Assembly: GCA_019918135.1 (NCBI GenBank)
Contig: WBZZ01003201.1
Span: 62,001-126,000, forward strand
From: Paulinella micropora
Lineage: Eukaryota; Cercozoa; Imbricatea; Euglyphida; Paulinellidae
Length of the DNA stretch: 64,000 nt
Reading direction: 5' to 3'
How positions within the stretch are numbered: the first letter of the stretch is position 1; every line of letters starts with the position of its first letter. The notes beneath the pieces are model-generated. The model had not been told where the DNA came from. It did no database searches and worked only from the letters and a program-made list of their open reading frames with translations. Shown here piece by piece: positions 30,825-41,454 of the stretch. A program made the position numbers and the translations under genes.

Positions 30825-33800
30825 CTAGCGCGGAGTGGAAGCCTCGTCCCCCGGGGCCTCCGGCTCGGCCTCCCGCTCGGCGGCGGCGGGGAGCGAGGGG
30901 GGCGTCCCCTCCACCGTGGCCGTGAGCACCTGGACGTCGGCGCTCCTGACCTTTTCCCAATACTCGCGGGGCGTCAGCCGGCCCCGTCCGCCCGCCAGCG
31001 GCAGCACGATGCTGGCCGTGCGGGTGGCTCGGGTCAGGGCGGTGTAGGCGATCTGGCGCAGAAAGTAGTGGCGCGGCGAAGCGTGCGGCGACAGGACCAG
31101 GTGCAGGTGCCGGAGCTCCCCCCCTTGGACGCACACGTCGGTGAGGGCGTACCCCAACTCCAGCGCTTCCCGGCCGTGCTGGTCCTGGCTGTAGAACTCC
31201 ACTAGGCCCGCGCGGCCCCCTACCGCGCCCGTCCAGACGAGGAAGCGCCGGAAGACCAGGGGACAGGAGCGCCGGCCGACCTGCGCCGGCAGGGGGGCGC
31301 GGGTGTTCGGCAGCGCGCCGCCACCGGGAAAGCACCGCACCGCCACGTTCTTGGCGTCCCGCGAACATTGCAACCACACGTCCGAGATGTCGAGCAGGTA
31401 GCCCACCGCCCGCACTTCCTCGAGCCGGGCCCAGGGCCCCTGGTCCGGCGGCACCCGGACGAGCCTGGCCGGCGCGGCGGCCGGCGGGGCGTTCTCGGCC
31501 CACAGATCCCCCGGCTCGACGAAGATGCGCGCCGCCTGCGCCAGGACCCGCCTCGCGGGGCAGCCGCGGGGCCTTCAGCCGGACCTTGAGCCCCTGCCGC
31601 AGGGCCTGGACGCCGTCGGCCGCCCGGACGGCGCCGGCGGCCCCCGCCAGCCACTCGTTGAGCAGTTGCCTTTCCTGCGCCCGCACGGTCGCGAGCTGGT
31701 AGCTCGGGCAGCGCAGCCCCCCGCGCACGGCACCGCGGGTCACCCCCCGGGGGGCTCGTACTGCCGGAACCAGCCGAGGGCTAACTCGCGCAGCTCGTCG
31801 GGGCCTACGTGCAGGCGGAAGTAGCGGGCCAGGACCGCGTCGGGCCAGGCGCGCACTTCCGCTACGCTACGGGGGTCGGCCGCCGGGCGCAGCGTCCGCG
31901 CCAGGCGCTGCACCTGCGTGAGGCCGCCGGCGCCGGCCTGGCCGCGCCTGACGGTGTCCAGGCACGCGCAGCAGGCGGGGAACAGGCGTTGGGCCAGCGC
32001 CAGCACGCAGCCATGCCCCATGGACAGCAGCTGCGCGCTGTCCCCGAGCAGGAGCAGGCCCGCCACCGAGGGGGCAAGCCCTGCCAGCACGTCCAAGAGG
32101 CGGAGCAGGGCCGCCGGACTGAACAAGGACAGCTCGTCGACGACCACGAGGGCGGGCGTCGGCCAGGCGGGCCTCGGCGGCAGCGCCGCGTACGCCTCTA
32201 GCAGGGCGGACGTGTAGAAGCCGGCCGTGACGTACGAGCCCCAGCCCTCGGCCGGCGGCGGGGGCCGCGGCACTGGAGGCAGGCGGGCTCCCCGGCCGCG
32301 TCCCCAGCCGGGCCGGGCTCGGCGGGGTCCCCGGCGGGGTACCCGGCGGGCGGCCGCCCGCCGGGCGGCGGCGACTGCCTGGCACGTCACTGCCACGAAC
32401 ACGAGCGGCACGCCCAGGCAGCGGAGCCAGCCCGCCAGCGAGGTCTTGCCCGTGCCGGCGGCCCCGACGAGAACGCCGAGGCGCGAGCGCAGGCACACCT
32501 CGGCGGCGCGGCGCTGTTCCTCGCTGGGCACAAAGGCGTCAGCCCCCGGCCCGCGGGCCCGGAGCCTGGCCAGCAGGTGGCCGCAGCCCGACGTGGCCAG
32601 GTCCCGCAGGCGGCCCGCGAGGGCCTGATCCTGGCGCCACAGGTCCTGGGGCACCCAGAGGCAGGGGCGGGGGTGCAGCCACGCGGGCTCCGTGGGCGCC
32701 GAGCCACCCGCGCGGCGGCGGCGGCGCTTGGGCGGGGGTGGGCCGGCGCCGGCGCAGCGGGCACAGCCGCCCACGGAGCCCCCCGCGCCGAGCCCCCAGA
32801 GGTCACTGAGCACGGGCTCCAGCACGGCCGGCGTGACGTGCGGCTTGAGCGCGTACGCGTGCTCGCCGGCGGGCTCGCACCAGTCCTCGCACCACAGCGA
32901 GCCATCCGGCAGTAACAACTGCCGCAGCAGGTCGGAGAAGCAGGGGAAGAGGTGGCGGCCGTGTTCCGAGCGGCGGTCGAGGTTCGGCAGCAGCTCGCCC
33001 ACCAGGGCCTGGGCAGAGGGTGGGCAGGCCGTGAGTTGGAAGCACGAGCTCTTGCGCACGGCGAGGGTCAGGCGCAGCCAGTAGTGGACGAGCACGAGGC
33101 GCCGGCCCGCGGGCCCGAGCCCCGCCGCCAGGCGGGCCCGGAGCAGCCGGCCCAGGCGCTGGAAGTGGGCCGGGGTCAGCGCCGGGCTGTCTAGTGCGCC
33201 CGGCAGCAGCAGGTCCCCGTCGAAGAAGCAGCGCGGGTCCGTGCCCCCCCTCGGCGAGTCCAGCAACGCAGCGAGCCAGCGGCGCCTGGCCCGCCGCCGG
33301 CTGCGCCACAGCCACTCGGCGCGGGGCCCAAATAAGAACAGGAAGGGGGCCCAGCGGCCGTCCTCCAGCAAAAAGCGCAGCTCCCACCAGCCGGGCCAGG
33401 CTGCCAGCGCTCGCGCGAGCGCCGGCGCCGCCTTGGGCGCGGAGGCGGCGTGGCCCAGGCGGCGCAGCGCGCGCGCCCGCTTGCGGGCGGTGCGCGGCAC
33501 TACGGAGGGCGGCAGCTTCTGCCACAGCTTGGCCTCGTCGACCAGGGGCAGCACCTCGCCCCGGTCGTAATCGTACAGCCAGACGCCGGCGGAGCGTCCC
33601 CTGACGAAGCCGGCGGGGTGCAGCGAAAAGCTCACCAGGCCCTGGTGCACGGGGTCCTCCACGTCGCTGAGCCAGGTCCGCTGGTCTTGGCCGGGCCCGG
33701 TCAGCGACAGCACGACTCGCCCCTCCGCCGCCCGGCGGCCCCGCCGCGGCACCAGCCAGTGCAGGCGGCCGGGGGCGGGCTGGCGCGGGGCCGGGACCCA

Positions 33801-33899
33801 CCACGACACACCCGCTTCCGCTTCCGCCGGGGCGCCGGGCGGGGCCGGGCCGCCCGGCGGGGGAGGCTGGCTCTCGGCCGCTGCCGGCAGCCGGGGCAT
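30825..33899 (-). pseudogene. SF1 helicase (RecD/Pif1-like), possibly viral; nearly whole, about two breaks
   Basis: About 1000 residues from MPRLPAAAESQPPPPGG. After a 470-residue N-terminal region comes motif I, GVLVGAAGTGKTSLAGW (near 32440). Motif II follows as LVVVDELSLFSPA (near 32130) and motif III as LLLLGDSAQLLS. Later come a QGGELRHLHLVL segment and motif VI, AYTALTRATRTAS (near 31030). These mark a superfamily 1 DNA helicase of the RecD/Pif1 type, which unwinds DNA with ATP. Such helicases occur in host repair, Helitrons and DNA viruses (herpesvirus UL5 is related). With the primase-like fragment at 44.2-44.9 kb it would make a replication pair. It has about two breaks, in G/C-rich sequence. 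Host origin is possible. Confidence 0.7.
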
Positions 33900-34296
33900 G
33901 TCTGATTGTCTCTTCGTCGCGGCCGGCCGGCACTCCCCCACGCGTGGTGGCCGGAGGGAGAAGGAGGCTGGGGGGGCACCCCCTCCCCCCCCGCGGCACA
34001 CGCGCTCTGGCGGGGGGCCCGCTGGCCCGCTGGCGGGGGGGGGGGGGGGGGGCCGCTGGCGCGGGGAGGACGGCCTGCCCCCCGCAGGGCACCCGTCCAG
34101 TGCGGGGCGGCGGGGCGGCGCGCGGCTCTCCCCCCGGCCACGGTGCGCATCACCCTCTCCCCTCCGGGGGGGGGGGGGGGGAGAAAGCGCCGGGCCTCTT
34201 GCCCTCCCCACGGGGCGCGGCGCCCCTCTCCCCCCTCCGTTGGGCTGGCTGGGTCACGCGGAGCCCTCGCCCCCCCCGCCCCTCTCGGGCAAACGC

Positions 34297-34963
34297 ATGA
34301 TGATGATGCTGAAGGCCGGAACCGGGCCGACCCCGGGGCCCGGCCGCGCCTGTGAGCTGTGGCGGTGGGCCTGGCAAGTGCTCCTGGGCGGCTCTGACCT
34401 CGAACAGGGCGGGCCGGCTGTCGTACACGGTGCAACTCCGCCTGCCTACACGGGCGCGGTACCTGCCGTGCACGGCGTCAGGCTGCGGGCGTCCGGCGCG
34501 TTTCGCCTGCGCGCGCTGCCTGCTGCAGGCTTACTGCAGCGAGGCACATTTTCTCCGGTGCGCGGCCAGCCACCAGACGGCGGGTTGCCAGCCCCGGGCG
34601 CTGGCACTGCAAAGAGCAGAGTGCGTCGGCCAGCACGGGGGCTGCGCTGCGGCCCCCGCCGCTTGGGTGCAGCTGCGCTGTGGCTACCCGCGCTGTCAGC
34701 GCGCGGCGCCCCGTGCGCTGTACGAGTGCGGCTCGTGCGGTTGCCAGCTGTACTGTGGTTACTTGCACCAGGCCCTGCACTGGCATGAGCACCGCCGGCG
34801 GTGCTGGGTCCTCCTCACCTGCGCCCGCCCGGGCCACGAGCGCTGGCCTGAGGCGCCGGCCTCCCTCTGCTCGGAGCACGACACGCTGTCGCCACCGGCT
34901 CTAGCGCCCACCCCCCTACACGCGCCAGCTGTCCCTGCCTTCTCTCCGGCGCCCGGTCACTAG
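34297..34963 (+). CDS. Double MYND-type zinc-finger protein
   Basis: Two MYND-like zinc clusters: the first with CTASGCGRPARFACARC then AYCSEAHFLRC, the second with CGYPRCQRAAPRALYECGSC then LYCGYLHQALHWHEHRRRC. MYND fingers bind short Pro-rich partner peptides. The C-terminal 50 residues are Pro/Ala-rich and end FSPAPGH with TAG. The likely start is the run of Met codons at 34297, with WRWAWQVLLGGSDL following; joining this to the finger region needs one frame change, so the start is unsure. It diverges from the helicase gene. The foldback element lies about 80 bp downstream. MYND proteins occur in hosts and in several giant viruses. Confidence 0.7.
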
Positions 34964-35035
34964 GGGAGTGTCGGCGCCGCCGAAGACGAGCGCCGGCCCC
35001 AGCGGCTGGCCTCCGCCAACCTCTGGCTCGGACCT

Positions 35036-35045
35036 ACGCCCACCC
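35036..35045 (+). repeat. Left copy of 10-bp flanking direct repeat
   Basis: ACGCCCACCC, identical to 36304-36313. The two copies flank the foldback element and fit a target-site duplication. Confidence 0.7.
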
Positions 35046-36303
35046 GGTCGGGCGGCAGGACCAGGCACTCTCTGTCGGTCGGGTGGCAGGAAAGGCCCGG
35101 CTTTCCCTGTCGTGCTTTGCTGGCCTGGTGGCACGAGTGGCCAGACTTTTCCGGTCGGGTGGCACGAGTGGCCAGACTTTTCCGGTCGGGTGGCAGGAAA
35201 GGCCCTGCTTTCCCTGTCGAGTGGCACGAGTGGCCTGGCTTTGCTGGCCGGGTGGCACGAGTGGCCAGACTTTTCCGGTCGGGTGGCACGAGTGGCCAGA
35301 CTTTTCCGGTCGGGTGGCACGAGTAGCCTGGCTTTTCCTGCCGGTAGATATACTCGTTTGGCAGGATATGGGCGCTGCCTTTTTTTGTTCTCCCCTCTCC
35401 CTTCTCCCTTCTCCCCTCTCCTCTCTCCCTTCTCCCCTCTCCCTCCCCGCGCCCGAACATTGTGCAGCCCCCCCCCCAGACTTTCGTCCAGTATGGCGGT
35501 CAGGTGGGGGGTGCCACCGGCTGCTTCTTTGTCACCGTCGTAAAACCAGGCAAACTTTGTACCAAATGAAAATAATGCCCTAAGTGCCCTCAGAACGAGA
35601 ATCGCACTTGTGATTCGAGGCAGCCCGGGGGTGCCACCCGCGACGGATATTCCCGGATATATACGGGTACTACCGGAACGGCCTGCCCTTTTCTCATTAC
35701 CAAGAAAACCACCGCTTTTTATGGGTAAAAGAAAGAGAAGATGGAATTATTTCTTTTTTTCATTTCGATAGGTAGGATCGGTCTGGATGCCAATTCGTAC
35801 CTGTGTGTGTAAGCCTGTTGCCATTAAGTGAGACGCGGCCCGGCTCTGGCCCACAAGTGCGATTCTCGCTCTGAGGGCACTTAGCGTAGTACAATTATTT
35901 TTCTTAGTGTGTAGAGGAAATTCTCCCGGTTTTGCGGCGGGGACAAAGAAGCAGCCAGTGGCACCCCCCACCGGACCGCCATACTGGACGAAAGTCTGGG
36001 GGGCTGCACAATGTTCGGGCGCGGGGAGGGAGAGAGGAGAAGGGAGGAGGGAGAGGGGAGAAGGGAGAAGGGGAGGGGGGAAGAACAAAAAGGCAGCGCC
36101 CATATCCGGCCAAACGAGTATATCTACCCGACCGGAAAGTCTGGCAACTCGTGCCACCCGGCCAGAAGAGCCCGACCACTCGTGCCACCCGGCCGGAAAA
36201 GACTGGCCTTTTCTGCCACCAGGCAGGAAAAGACTGGCCACTCGTGCCACCCGACCAAAAAAGACCGGCCTTTCCTGCCACCCCGACCGGCAGAGAGTGC
36301 CTG
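35046..36303. mobile_element. Foldback element with minisatellite arms
   Basis: The left arm (35046 to about 35613) and right arm (about 35850 to 36303) are long imperfect inverted repeats around a spacer of about 240 bp. The outer part of each arm is a tandem array of a ~31-bp unit (GGTCGGGTGGCACGAGTGG then CCAGACTTTTCC): about eight units on the left and four on the right. The inner part holds matching single-copy blocks (ATATACTCGTTTGGC and GAGAATCGCACTTGTG). A 10-bp direct repeat flanks it. No protein is coded. The structure matches Foldback-type elements, which move in trans, often with MULE-like transposases that make 9-10 bp duplications. Arm identity is high but imperfect, so it is not brand new. 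Confidence 0.85.
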
Positions 36304-36313
36304 ACGCCCACCC
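36304..36313 (+). repeat. Right copy of 10-bp flanking direct repeat
   Basis: ACGCCCACCC, matching 35036-35045 immediately outside the other end of the foldback element. Confidence 0.7.
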
Positions 36314-36476
36314 AGGGGAAGCGCCAGCGGCCCCGTCGTCCCTGACCTTCTTCCTCTGCCGGCCGACCCCGCTAGAGCCTCGTCGTCCGTCTCGTGCCAG
36401 AGTAGGTTTTTTTTTACTGACAGCCGCCGCCTGGGCACGCCAGTGCTAGGCTGAAAACTCCCTGCCGTCCGGCCCA

Positions 36477-37980
36477 CTAACGGCCACACTGCGTAAAATA
36501 CAAGAGTACTGGCTGGTAAGGCTGCCACCCGTCGGCCCCGTCGGCCTCCCCGCCGCCGGCCAGCTCCCTGGCCGCGTGGAACATGGCGACCACATACCGT
36601 ACTACGTGCGGGTCTGAGCGCCCCGCCCCGGCCCGTGCCCTGGCTAGCCACTGTAACGTAGCCGGGGGATGGAAGTAGAGCGCGCTGGTCGAGATGAAAA
36701 CGCCGTTGCGTTGTCGCTTCCGGCACTCGGCCCGGAGCTCCGTGCTACTCGGCACGTACGCTAGCAGCACACACAACTCCTGTCGGCTGTTGTCACACGA
36801 ATACAGCAGCACGTTGTCCTCCCCTCCGGGCCGCTCCTCCGCATACTGGACCAGGTGCCCGAGGTTGGTCAGCGCGCGCAGGGTCTGCGCAAAGTCGTAG
36901 TACACATCCCGGCGGGGGTGGAAGAGCACTTCCCCCCGCGCGTCGTACCAGAGCCACCAGTTTTGGCTGCAGGACACGACCCGCTGCAGGCTGGTCTGCC
37001 GGCGCATGGCCCAGCGGTTCTGCCCCCCGTGCCACCGGCGGGCTTGCACACCAGGGGGTCCAGCGGCGCGAGCCCGTGCTCGGCCCACACCCTAGCCTGC
37101 TCCCGGAGGCCGAAGGTGCCCAGGTTGTTGTACACGCCGCACAGCCGGCACCGGCAGTTGGAGGCCAGGGGTTCCGACACGATGGCCAACAGGCGCCTCG
37201 CCCCGGCTCTGGCTCCGGCTCCAGTGCCTCGGGCGCCGCCCCGCCCCCTCCCCCGGCCCGCCGCCAGCGCTCGTGGCACCCTAGCGCCTCGCAGAGTGGT
37301 TCCAGGCGGGCTCGCCACGCGGGGCGCCGGCACAGCTCCTCCAGGCGCGCTGCCTCCCAGAGCGTAGCGGGCGTCTGGACCCCGAGGTCTAGCCGGGCCA
37401 TGACGCGTACCCCGAGCCGGAGCAGCGCCGCCCTTTCCTCGTCCCGGTCGGCCGCCCAGTACAGCACGAGCCGTCGCTCCCAGAAGCGGTGCGCAATGGT
37501 GCAGCCCCAGCAGTGGCAGCGCCACTGCCGCGGCTCGCACTGATGCAGCCCCCGCAGGCGGCAGGACCAGCACGCGCAGTCCTCCCGCGTGTCGGCCTCG
37601 CAGACGCCACGCAAACCCACGGTCGCTCCCCACGTCCCGGCCGCGAACACGTACCGGTGCGCCAGCGAGGACAGGAGCAGCCGGCGGATCTCCGGGGGCA
37701 CGGCGAGGTGGGGTACGCCGACCGAGCAGGGTGGGTCGCACGCGGCCGGGAGGCCGTAGCGGCCGTGGACAGACCCCGGGGCCTGCTGGGCCTGGTGCAG
37801 GCGCTCACGAGCCACGTCCAGCGCTTGGACCAGCGGGGTGCTGTAGCTGTCGAGGGGCGGGTCCCGGCCGGGCCGCGGATCCACCTGCGCCTCCTCCCCG
37901 GAGGCGGGCGGTGGTGCTGGTGGTAGAGAGAGGGGCAGCCGCCGACGAGGGGGCCCGGGGCTGCCTGCTTCCTCTGCCAT
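36477..37980 (-). pseudogene. Unknown Cys/Trp-rich protein, about two breaks
   Basis: About 490 residues from MAEEAGSPGPPRRRLPL. After a Pro-rich start comes IRRLLLSSLAHRYVFAAG. A dense Cys/His cluster follows (CEADTREDCACWSC, then CEPRQWRCHCWGCTIAH) that could bind zinc. A second cluster is CRCRLCGVYNNLGTFG. The C-terminal third reads FHPRRDVYYDFAQTLRAL, NVLLYSCDNSRQELCVLL and ends YFTQCGR with TAG. The frame changes about twice, in G/C-rich sequence. No known family recognised. The neighbouring foldback element lies just beyond its 3' end. Host versus viral origin is undecided. Confidence 0.5.
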
Positions 37981-38799
37981 CCTTTGCTTAGGCCGGGGAG
38001 CGGGAGAAGAGGAAGACGTCCCTCCCCCGGCGGCGGCCGGGAAGAGGCAGTGGGGCGGGCCAAGGGGGGGGATCGCCCCCCCCCCTCCCCGCCGGTGCGC
38101 GCGCGCGTAAGGGCCAGCGCTACAAGCTGCGCGCGGCCGGACCAGGGGCGCGCGCGTCCCCTTCCACTGGCGCGCGCGTGGGGGACGAGAGAACGGTCGC
38201 CTCTCCTCTTCCCCCGCCCGCGGACAAGGGCAGCAAGAATGGCCAGCCGCAGGTCGCCCGTTCTCTCTGGCCGGCGGTGGCTGCTGACAGACAGCGGGGC
38301 GGACGACGAAAAGGGTGCCGTCGTCGAGGAAGGGGGGCCGAGCCAGGCGGCGTCGTCCGGTATTGACCAGAGCAACCGGCCCCCCAGTGGCGTTGGTCGA
38401 GGCAGGCCCAGAATCCTAGCAGGTCGTACCACGTTTTTTATTCTTGTTACCTTGCCTCAGCCCAACTCTTTGACTACCTAGGCTTCGGGAGACCCGCACC
38501 CCACCCCCGGGGGTGGGTGTGGCCCGCCGGATCGTATCCTCTCTCGGCCCAACTACCAGGACCTACTTCTTCCCTTCTCCCCCCCCCCCGACGAACTGGA
38601 GGCTGACCTCCAACGCACCGCTGACAGTGATCGCGATCGCGCTTGGCAGGACGACGGGAATCTCCGCAGTGAGGTACGTTGGTGCGGCCACTCAGGAGCT
38701 GCTCCGGGGCAGGCTGGCCCCCCCCAGCGTTCCAAGAGTTTCCTTGCGGCACAGGAAGCGACTCTTTACTTTGCTTGGCGTACACTAGCTCCCCCCACC
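37981..38799. other. GC-rich spacer, weak short frame only
   Basis: It lies between the 5' end of the Cys/Trp-rich gene and the 3' end of the protease gene. A short plus-strand frame starts MASRRSPVLSGRRWLL (about 38238-38482), with no supporting feature. Otherwise C runs and pyrimidine stretches. Confidence 0.3.
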
Positions 38800-40927
38800 T
38801 CACCACGCCTTAGCTCGTCCGTAGTTTCCCGCTTGGCTTACACCAGGGGGGGCGCTGGTTGCAGGCTGCAGTTCGCAGGCCTGGGACACACAGTTTTCCT
38901 GCAGAATGCCGTCAGCCTTTTGCTGCACCGCGGCTAAGTCTAAGACTAACTTGCTGGCTTGCTGATGGTCTTTGCCTAGGATCAGACTCACGTAACCCGG
39001 CGTCCCCTGCTGGAGCTTTTTCTGGAGTATGTCCCAGAGCTGCGCCAGCCCCGTCACGGGCGTTTCGTCGTCCACTTGCGTCACCAGCGCGTGCTTGCAG
39101 GTAGCATAGCCCTGCGTCAGCTCGTGCGCGAAAACATGGAGTAACACGACGGGCGGCGTGTCTGTTGCCTGCAGTTTAGGCTCCTCCAGAGCCTCGCGTA
39201 ATTCAGGCGACAAGGGCCAAAACCAAGGGCATTTGCCTAGGGCGGCTGTTAGTTTGTAAAAGACGAGCCCGCCAAAGCAGAAGTAAAAGATCTTGCGCCG
39301 GTAGTATGTAGGGCTGCACCGGTAGAACTCCCGTTCGCTGGTCAGTGGGAGCTCAAGCCGCTGCTCCTTCCCTTTTCTCCAGACGGTTACCGACACCTTC
39401 TCCTTCTGCCCCACACGCAGCGGCAGCAGTGCGTTGGTCCACCAGTAATGGTAGTCGCCCTCGCGGTACGTCCCGTCGCGTTGGATTTCCCGGCCGTTGA
39501 CCTTTAGGATCACGTCGCCTTCCTGACAGTGTAGCCCGGCCCGGGCAGTCGGGAAGAGTTTGTAAACTAACAGGCCTTGTTCGCCGTTCGGGGGCAGGCC
39601 CAGTGAGCTGCACAGCCCCGCGTTTTCGGTGGTTTGCGCCTTCAGCACGCCACAGGAGGGCATGCCCGACAGCTCGAGCAGTTCTGTTCGATTCCAGCTA
39701 TCCTCCTCGGGCGCGGACCGGAGGCAGCCGCTATCTAGCAGCAGCTGGATGAAGTAACGCACCAGCCTGGCCGGGATGCAGTAGCCCAGACTTTGAGCCC
39801 CGTCGACGCCTTGGAACGCTACGCCCAGAACCTTGCCGCTTTCGGGGCCCCAGCGCGGGCCCCCCGCTGTTGCCCGGGTTAATGGCCGCGTCGGTCTGGA
39901 TGGTAGGCAACTGCGCTAGGCCTTGCAGATTGCGGTACGTCTCACAGCGGGAGACCACTCCGTCCGTCGTCGACAAATGTTTGCCGCCCGTCGGGTAGCC
40001 CAGGATCCGCATTTTACGGCCGGCCGCCGGCAGCGTCGGCCCATCGTCCAGCTCGAATCCTCTCTCCACGAAAGGCGCCTGGTCGGCCCCCTCCTGCTTA
40101 TCGTTCGCTACCACGTACAGCAGGGCCAGGTCCAGCTCATGCGAAATGGCCCAGACGCGCGCGTTGTAGTCTCGGACGTCTTCCTCAAATCGGACCGTCA
40201 CTTTTATAGCCTGCGTTACGCCGTGGGCGTTGCACAGGAACAAATGCTCGGCCTGATCCTTTACTTGCTCTGCCCGCACTACGAAGCCCGTCGAACGACA
40301 GATGGACGTCGGCCCCGGTGCCCAGGGCTTGCTGGGGTCAGGCGCCATGTAGGTACACATGAGGTGGAAGACAGACTTACTCCAGACGCTAGGTGAGACC
40401 TGCGGCGCGGGTGTGTGCGCGAACGTTTTTAGCGACTCCCCCGGCGCCGTGTCCCTGGTCGGCGGCTGGGAGGCCAGGATTTGTACGCTGCGTAGCTGGG
40501 CTGACTGCGCCGTCGACACGTACTCAACCAACGCCAGCCTGGCCCAGGGAGGGGGTGCCGAGGGGGGCGACTGAGTCCAGATCTGCTCGCCCGGCCGCGT
40601 ACCGGGAGGGCCCGTGACCTTAGCTAGTTGGGCGTACTTAGCTGCGATACCTAACACCCAGTCCGTCCCGGGCGCACTGCCCTCATAGCGGACCACCAGC
40701 GCGTCGATGGACGAGGGCCAGATCGCTCCGGGGGAGCCCCCCTGGTCCAGGCACGCCCGGGGCAGACAGACCAGGCTTTGGTGGGCCGCGCTCTCCCGTA
40801 GCCAGTCGGCGACGGTGCCTTCGGTAGGTTGCAGTAATCGCCGGGCTTCCTTCACCAAACGACGGGCGGTGCCCGCCTTCCATCCTTGTAGGTCATCGCA
40901 GCGGCAGACCCAGCAGCCCGTGTGCAT
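38800..40927 (-). CDS. HtrA/Deg-type serine protease with PDZ region, about one break
   Basis: About 700 residues from MHTGCWVCRCDDLQGWK. A novel N-terminal region of about 200 residues precedes a trypsin-fold protease. The catalytic residues are seen as His in FLCNAHGVTQA (near 40230), Asp in SHELDLALLYVV (near 40130) and Ser in INPGNSGGPALG (near 39868). Then come VLGVAFQGVDGAQSLGYCIP, a PDZ-like fold (LFPTARAGLHCQEGDVIL) and a second region with FCFGGLVFYKLTAAL. This order is that of plant-type Deg proteases, which degrade or process misfolded proteins without ATP. All three catalytic residues are present. One frame change lies after the active Ser. No organelle target peptide is obvious. 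Confidence 0.8.
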
Positions 40928-41454
40928 GGCAGCGGACCAAGCGAAGACGAGGTAGTGGTCAACTTAGGGTTTTAGCTCTCTCCCCGGCGGCCTGCCTGCG
41001 CAGGCCAGACTAGCGAGGGCAGGGCCGGGGCGGGGACAAGGGGAGGCAGCGCAGGCTCCCCTCCTCTCTCTTTCCCGTTATCCTTCAGCGCGGGGCCTCC
41101 CTCCCCGCCCCGCCACGGAGCTCGCGAAGAAGGGAGATCAGCGGTGTCTGCGCGAGGGTTCAGTAGGCCGCACAGCCACTGGTTTTCCGCGGGGCGCTTC
41201 TCCGCACCCCTCACCAGCGTGGAGGTAGTTCAGGCCAGAGGTGGACCCCCCGGGCGGGAAGGGGGGGGGGGGGGAGAGAGAAGAGGCGACGACGCAGGGG
41301 GGCAGTGGCGCGGTCCTGGCCCTTGCCGCCCCCGGCGAGACCGGAGCGAGTACGTGTGAGCAGTAGCCAGTGTTTCTTTTTATTGCTGGCGAGTACTGGC
41401 CCCTTTCCCTTTCCTCGCTCTCCTGCGAGGGCTGCCGTCCCCCCTCCCCCCCGG
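40928..41454. other. Intergenic, no gene seen
   Basis: GC-rich with a G run at 41261-41275. The flanking genes are the 5' end of the protease gene and the 3' end of the kinase-like gene. Confidence 0.4.
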
